64,000 nt of DNA from Acholoe squamosa (Eukaryota > Annelida > Polychaeta > Phyllodocida > Polynoidae). The notes under the pieces are model-generated. The model did not search any database and was not told the DNA's origin. It saw only the letters and a list, made by a program, of their open reading frames with translations. Location: NCBI GenBank assembly GCA_949317995.1, contig OX439044.1, forward strand, positions 28,468,733-28,532,732, in the 5' to 3' direction. A program made the position numbers and the translations under genes. Shown here in pieces: positions 58,501 to 64,000 of this stretch (positions are counted from its first letter, which is position 1; each line of letters opens with the position of its first letter).

Positions 58501-61500
58501 ATAAAGCGTCCATTATGATATTGGACTAGCCTTTACCTCCCATCGAGTAAAGAAACGGGAAGGATATTTTTACTTGTTATCAATACTAAGATCCACATCA
58601 GGCATAATGTAATCTTTGATACTGTGACGAGATAAAGAAGACTGCATGTGGACCATAGGGTGTACGGAAGCCTCTCTCTCTCTGGGTCACATCATGGTAC
58701 CTTTATGGCGTTCTTTGTTTAATTTCGACCAGGTTCATACTAATCTAATGTAATTTTACCCGCATTCCAAGCCGTACCACGAGGTACTATGGTTGATCTA
58801 CCATTAGTAATATTTGCCTTATATCCGAGAATTTGGTCTAACTAGCAGAGAGTGCTTGTCATATAGATTACCACATAACTGATATTGGTACGCGCAGGCT
58901 GAGATGACTGCACTATAGTTGTGATGTACATGTAAGTGGTGTCTTGTTATTGACTGCCCAGTCATGTCTCTATCAGGCTCGCCCCCTCCACCCTAACAGT
59001 GTACGGCCTGGGTAGATCGTCGCCCAGGCGGCGATTCTCGCCAGATGCTTCACTTCTGCAGTAACCCAACCTCAGCTTGGAGAGTGAATACACATCCCAG
59101 ATCAATCAGATTCTTATCCACATCAAAGGGAGTAATAAAACAATAAACTGGAATACACATCCAGTGAAATTTACATTTGATCCCAGACTATTGAACTGGT
59201 ATCAATAGCCACTGGCCGAGGCTATGTCTCTATCAGCATGATCCAGTGCTGACTGGCTGACTAATGCTGGGAGAGGCAGTGCTCAGCGGTCCACTAGCCG
59301 TACTGTCTACACACAAGGAAGGTCCTGACAGCTGCATCACATTTATAGTTCAGGGAATTCTCTATAGATCGATTTTAAGACTAGTGGTACCACACAACTG
59401 TAGACATTCAGAGTGGATAACATCATGTGCTGGGCTGCCTATTCAGTTTAAGAAAGAACGGAAAATGAAAAAGGAGGCACCGCCCTCCCCCCGGAAAAAA
59501 AGAGAAAAAGAAAAGACAATGGGGAAATGTAACCAGTAAGCACATGGCGCCGGTACTATTTAGACCCCCCATATCAAAAATATACATACCCCTGGATGTT
59601 GAAGGGTAAATTAGACTGGTGTTGGAGTGAAGACTGGGGGTGGTGTATGGAGCAGTGGTGGTAGTAGTCTGGCCGTACGCCAACCTGATCATCGACCCAG
59701 CCTGACCCCAATGCCACTATAGTCTAAGTTTGTGTGCTCTTTCATATAGATCGACAGTACACTCAGTCTACCATCACACATATCACTATGTACCTTCATG
59801 TATCTCTTCTTTTTTTGTAACTGTAAAATAACTAGTGGGTATAGAAAAGCATCAGTCTCTCCGGAATAGCCACTGCTATCAGTCTTTGGCAATAGAGATA
59901 GGATGAGGCATTATAAATTGTACCTTTTGAACAGACTATGGAACTGTATGTCTCATGTAATAGAGCAGTAGATCCATCATGTTTGTAATGTTGTTGTTTT
60001 TTGTTTTGTTTTTTTCATTCTTTATTTTCTATGTCTTTTTTTAGGGGGGGTTGCCCCAACCAGGTAGACTTGTATCTTTGAAATTCCCGTGTATACGATA
60101 ACCTGCACCCAGAGACCCTAAAATCTAAACCTAGCCTAGGACTTGGGATTTGAAGGAATTAAGTATTAGAAATGAAGTCAGGGTGTGCTTTACAGGCCGG
60201 ATACGCAATATTGTAATAAAAATTGAAAGAAGGTAAATATTCCCTAAAACTCTCTCTAATGTCCATATAGGCAAAAACAAGGAGACTTGTAATTTAAAAT
60301 TTAAGGAACCAACATGTTTCAGCCATCTTGCAGGCCTTCGTCGGGGTTAAATTTATTCATAAAGTATCATATGAAGTACACATGGGAGTTATTTCTGATC
60401 ATTTGTGTATTTTTCTATAGCAACCAATCACAGATAGAATACAATTGAGGTAAATGACTCCTAGTCTTGTGGTCCTTTATTAAACTTTATGTCATGTGAG
60501 TGAATGTAATATTACAAATAAAATTACATTAGAATATTGTAATAACATATGTGAATTAAAGGCACACCTTCCGTATGAGTCACATCGAGTTCAGGAACAT
60601 CCTATAACAATCCTTGTTCTGTTTTATAGTTCAATATCCTCGTTTATAAGATGTACCCGTAACTTTGACTGATCCCAAAAGACACAGTAGGGTCCATCTG
60701 CACGTGTAAGCCGCCCCTTATATGCAAGGTAATACGACAATATCCAACTCCATTAAAGTGTCAAAAATCAACCCGCGTGAATGCCGATACAGCCACCTTT
60801 CTATTCATTGTCACATTTCTAATGTTTTCATATAAATAATGCCGTTATCCTTTGGGGAGAAAATGGTAATAGTACATGGTACATTCTATAGAAATCGATT
60901 CTCTCTGTTATGAATACCTAGCCAATGGGGTCACTTTCAGTAAGTGAATTTTGTAGCCACAATAGGGAGAGTTGACTTAATAGGTTTCTCCCAGGGTGCG
61001 CATTATAGGCAGGGTCGCCTTATACAGAGGGTGCTATGGTGCAAGAGAATTTACGGTAGGTGCTGGAGCTGGCACTGGTTGATCTACTATTGTATTACAC
61101 ATATACACACTGAGATAGTACTGACCCCACTAACCCACCCCTACTACCCCGTCTGTTCTATCTGTGATACCCTGTTGGCTGCAAGTACAAGTGTAGGGCG
61201 AATTGAGTGTCATCACCACACCCCTAGCTGTTACCACTGGCAGAAATACTACTTTTTCAATATACATGTATACTGGTAGTGGGAATACTATCTATTACTT
61301 CTTTTGGGCAAATGTGTGATTCAAAGAGCTCTCGAGATACCGTAATCTCCCGCGTATAAGGCGCAGCCCGCGTATAAGGCGCACCCCCAACTCAGGGAGG
61401 CCTGTCCCACATATAAGGCACACCCCTAAGGGCAGATTTTTGTTAATTTATTAAGTTATTAATTTGTTAATTTGTTAAGTTCTATAGTAAAAATACCCCC

Positions 61501-63368
61501 CCCCCCCTATAAGGCGCACCCCAAACTCAAGGCAATGTCCCTCCCACGTATAAGACTCAGCAGCATTTTGTTTGGCATATAAGACGCGCCTTATATGCGG
61601 GAGATTACGGTAGATTTATTGATCATACATATATCGGTTCATGTTAGAAAAGTAAAAGAAAATGATCAACTGATAGTGATTCAGTGTCATTGCAGTTTGT
61701 AGTAAGATGGTACAATGGAGACTACCCGGTAGAGGCTATACCAGGTCAGAAGCTGTGCTGAAATGGTGGGGGAGTCAGCTATACAAGAGGTCACCTCAGT
61801 GTATCATCAACTTTGTGAACGTCTCTTTGTGTAAAAGGATCACATTCTGTACTATTCATCCAACGAAACTTCCAAATTGTTTTATAAATGGTGCAGGTTC
61901 ACCTATCGTTGGGAAAGAGTAGATTTTTCTTGGCTTTCATAAACCATCTGAAAGGGGTATTTTCTTCTGTCGACTCAATTCTTCACGTTTATCCATTAGA
62001 GAAGTCATAAGTTAGATTTTGTATCTTTTCCTGTGCTACAGTGGTTTCCACTATTGGCTATCACATCAATAGGCCCTGTATCAAAGTTCAGTTGATAGAG
62101 GCCTGCCTCAAAATCTGAAGCTTGGACCGAGTGTCAGGAAGGTAGGGATGGGCTGATGGAGATTAGGTATTTCAGATTAGAGGAAAGAGGGGAAAATATC
62201 AGAAAAAAAATCCAACACCCTATTGATCCTTTTCTAAATGTTTATATATCTGTGTATTTATAGAGTATGCTGAGTTCCTGCACTGTAAGGGACGAGTATT
62301 CACCGACTTTAACCAGGTGCGACAGGAGATCGAAGATGACACAGACCGCGTGGCTGGAGAAACCAAGGGTGTCCATCATGTACCTATTAACCTCCGCGTC
62401 TATTCACCGCATGGTAAGCACTGTTTATATGGTGTATATGGTAAGCTTGTCATATCATGTAGTAGATGTGTTTTACAGGTACCGGTAGTTGATATGGAAA
62501 ATTATGTTTTGTATGATTGATCTAGTAAATCATGTCCATGTAGCAATTGTGGTAAATAATCCTCATAATTATAGTAAAGAGATATTCATATAGAGTATAA
62601 AGTAAACAGCTTACATACCAGTAGTATACATGGAGAGTCATGGCAAATAATTTAGGGACGAAGGGCAAAATATGATACTAGGTTTCACGATTCATTTCAT
62701 ATCACTTATGAAGTTAAGTCAAAGAGATGTAACATACTCATGTTATTACATGTTAATTACAATTAAATATGGGAAAATATTGAATTGAATGAATAAATGG
62801 TCATGGTGTGTAGCACAAAAAGTCAGTCTCCCACTTTGTCTTTTACATTGCAGTCCTTAACTTGACGCTGATCGATCTTCCTGGTATGACGCGTCTTCCC
62901 ATACCCGGTCAGCCGGCAAATATTGCCGAGCAGATCCGTGACATGATCATGGACTACATCACACAGGAAAGCTGTCTGATCCTTGCCGTCTCACCTGCAA
63001 ATACTGATCTTGCTAACTCAGACGCTCTCAAAATAGCCAAAGAAGTAGATCCACAAGGTAGCTGCAATTTTCTTATCACTAATGATAAATGGTAGTAATA
63101 AGTATGTAAAAGAAGAAGAGATTTGTTAAGTGTTTTTGAGACTGCTCTACTTTACAAATAAAATTACATTAGAATATAATGATTTTCTATATATAAAGAG
63201 TATGTCTTTGATAGTATTAATGCTCATGGCTAATTCAAGATTGAAAATATCAATGATCTTCCTTGTTAGGCTTACGTACGCTAGGAGTAATCACCAAATT
63301 GGACTTAATGGATGACGGCACAGATGCACGAGAAATCTTAGAAAACCGGCTTTTGCCACTCCGCAGGG
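43587..63368 (+). CDS. Classical dynamin GTPase, first five exons (3' partial)
   Basis: Large GTPase that constricts the necks of endocytic vesicles at the plasma membrane. Exons: 43587-43750, 51956-52029, 62264-62413, 62854-63057, 63270-63368, all GT-AG with matching phases (2,1,1,1,1). They give 230 residues of the G domain. Seen: P-loop GSQSAGKSS (39-47), G2/switch [15 protein letters not shown] (56-69), G3 DLPGM, G4 [14 protein letters not shown] near the N-terminus and [19 protein letters not shown] place it with DNM1/2/3 and shibire rather than DNM1L. Introns 1 and 2 are 8.2 and 10.2 kb, filled with MITEs. Departures from family consensus: Ala for Ser and Cys for Val in switch I (GSGIVTRRP in human), PIPGQP for PVGDQP after G3, and HH for SP before [10 protein letters not shown]. 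Middle, PH, GED and proline-rich domains lie beyond 64000. The start ATG at 43587 aligns with human dynamin; MEQLIP at residue 7 could also initiate. Confidence 0.95.
44077..44734 (+). mobile_element. 658-bp interspersed element, copy 2
   Basis: Same length and orientation as 26911-27568 with about five substitutions. Flanks CTTCCCGGGT and ATGCTAGATC do not match each other, so a target duplication is absent or lost. It lies in dynamin intron 1. Confidence 0.8.
46081..47015. mobile_element. Chimeric TIR element (AGGCCTAAAAAA ends), long copy
   Basis: Same ends and chimeric interior as 24756-25215, but about 450 bp longer through an insertion at about 46458-46910 between the CGTATAAG fragment and the right arm. 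Confidence 0.6.
48570..48673. repeat. Tandem repeat, three units of about 36 bp
   Basis: GATTCCCATACCATAAAGAC plus ACACTTATTTT is repeated three times with few changes. Non-coding, in dynamin intron 1. Confidence 0.85.
50354..50470. repeat. Minisatellite, GGGGCCAGGTGTCCA-type unit
   Basis: About seven 15-17 bp units (GGGGGCCAGGTGTCC and variants). It makes part of a spurious 146-codon plus frame. Non-coding. Confidence 0.8.
51251..51672. mobile_element. AGGCSACACCAAATTAAAA TIR element, copy 1
   Basis: 422 bp. Left end AGGCGACACCAAATTAAAAT with TTGGTCTATGGATTTCCCGC; right end CCATAGGCCAATTTTTTAAT and TTGGAATGGCCT. Its right end is about 280 bp before dynamin exon 2. Confidence 0.65.
52103..52380. 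mobile_element. CGTATAAG MITE, 73 bp after dynamin exon 2
   Basis: TACCGTAATCTCCCGCGTAT ... TTATACGCAGGAGATTATGGTA. Interior has TCAAAATTCAAAAACCTATG. Confidence 0.75.
52731..53006. mobile_element. AGGCCACCCTTAAA TIR MITE, copy 2
   Basis: 276 bp, same inverted ends and internal TTTTTTTTCATCCATC motif as 28686-28950. Confidence 0.75.
53166..53973. mobile_element. AGGCSACACCAAATTAAAA TIR element, copy 2 (long)
   Basis: 808 bp. Ends AGGCCACACCAAATTAAAAG and ATTTGGTGTGGCCT; inner repeats GATTGGTCTATGGATTTCCC and complement. Longer interior than 51251-51672. Confidence 0.65.
54540..55090. repeat. Degenerate tandem repeat, about 30-bp unit
   Basis: Variants of AGCAGAGGTTTAGTTGCAGG followed by GTTCTAGTTTC recur at least ten times, with drift towards AGCAGAGGTCCAGGTC at the right. 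Confidence 0.6.
57412..57600. mobile_element. CGTATAAG MITE, left end incomplete
   Basis: Internal AAGGCGCACCTCTGAGGGCAG and right end CGCGAGAGATTACGGTA. No clear left terminus. Confidence 0.6.
57764..57988. mobile_element. CGTATAAG MITE
   Basis: TACCGTAATCTCCTGCTTAT ... GGCGGGAGATTACGGTA, with TA at each end. Confidence 0.75.
58049..58295. mobile_element. CGTATAAG MITE, opposite orientation
   Basis: TACCATAATCTCTCGCGTAT ... CGCGAGAGATTACAGTA. Its interior reads as the reverse complement of 57412-57600 (TGCTGCTGGGTCTTATACG; CTGCCCTCAGAGGTGCGCC). Confidence 0.75.
61339..61612. mobile_element. CGTATAAG MITE
   Basis: TACCGTAATCTCCCGCGTAT ... TATGCGGGAGATTACGGTA. The most complete copy, interior GGGAGGCCTGTCCC and AGCAGCATTTTGTTTGGC. 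Confidence 0.8.
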
Positions 63369-64000
63369 GTGAGTAACTTGGTTATTGCTCATAGACATAA
63401 TGTACTATACTACTACCAATATTATATAATGAAAGTATTGGTTATATACAAAACCCACCCCAAATGTGCCTAAGTTTGCCCCAAAGTCAGAATGCGTCTT
63501 GTACATGAGGCATATATTGTATTGAACAGTACTGAAGTAGTGAATATATACACAAAATACTATTTTTGTTGATCAGGGTATTTCCAAGCTCTGAAATTTG
63601 GGTAGTTTACCCTACACCAGGGTTCTCCACACACTGTAATGATGCCGGTGGGCCACCGGCGTGATTTTTACTGCCGCCGGTGTGATTTCATCTCAGAATC
63701 ACCGCCGGTGTCATTTTAGCTTCATATAGGTTTTTGAATTTTGCAAATTGGCCAATTAGAACAGAAGTTATGGCCGTATTTATGAAAATACTTTCAATTT
63801 CTTCGTTAAATTCCCATCTGTAATCCCCACACTGTCATGAAATTTAGCCTACCATAGGCTTAGGATGTTACCAAATGAAATTTTATGCCAGCTCGCTGCA
63901 GGATTTTACGGTGTGATTTTACATTCTGCGGAGAACCCTGCCCTACACCATACCAAAATGGTGTTCAACATGTTATATTGTGAGAGATGCTATGCCTGCT

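Larger units (their letters stand above)
52030..62263. other. Dynamin intron 2, repeat content
   Basis: 10.2 kb with no exon recognised. It holds at least six CGTATAAG MITEs (52103, 57412, 57764, 58049, 61339 and a remnant near 60950-61055), an AGGCCACCC MITE (52731), an AGGCCACACC element (53166) and a degenerate tandem repeat (54540). The rest is AT-rich without visible structure. Confidence 0.6.

Overview
The window is nuclear DNA of an animal. Genes are split by GT-AG introns, proteins are close to human orthologues, and the long gaps are packed with small inverted-repeat transposons (MITEs), minisatellites and palindromes. Gene content and repeat load fit a marine invertebrate, perhaps a non-vertebrate deuterostome. 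That placement is inference, because no lineage-diagnostic gene is present.

Layout: (1) 144-1090, minus: the N-terminal exons of insulin-degrading enzyme, running off the left edge. (2) 1091-14156: no gene found. It holds a chain of MITEs, then a nested block of palindrome-filled transposons (5501-10888), then a G-rich 37-bp minisatellite (11846-13992). (3) 14157-15905, minus: a single-exon TRP-type cation channel with ankyrin-like N-terminus. (4) 20614-26014, minus: an eight-exon gene for a 1069-residue protein I do not recognise. It is head to head with (5) 26331-30082, plus: a secreted cystatin-like protein with proline-rich insertions, three exons. (6) 32146-43223, minus: complete RUVBL2 (reptin), 15 exons, 460 residues. 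It is head to head with (7) 43587-63368, plus: the first five exons of a classical dynamin, continuing past the right edge. Genes 4/5 and 6/7 each share a gap of 316 or 363 bp between start codons, so both gaps are candidate bidirectional promoters. Exon joins for genes 4-7 were worked out base by base and keep reading phase throughout.

The most unusual region is 5501-10888. Two kinds of element share the same outer end (GCAGGATAC...GTATCCTGC) and are filled with different short dyads of identical geometry: TGCCC-N3-GGGCA in one, AGTCC-N3-GGACT in the other. Two full TGCCC copies lie in tandem separated by a 9-bp motif that recurs after the second. A third, decayed copy has been invaded by the AGTCC element (perfect 45-bp terminal inverted repeats), a G-rich MITE and another MITE. 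I found no coding capacity in them, so they look non-autonomous. The TGCCC dyad equals the known optimal binding site of AP-2 transcription factors. Whether that matters is open.
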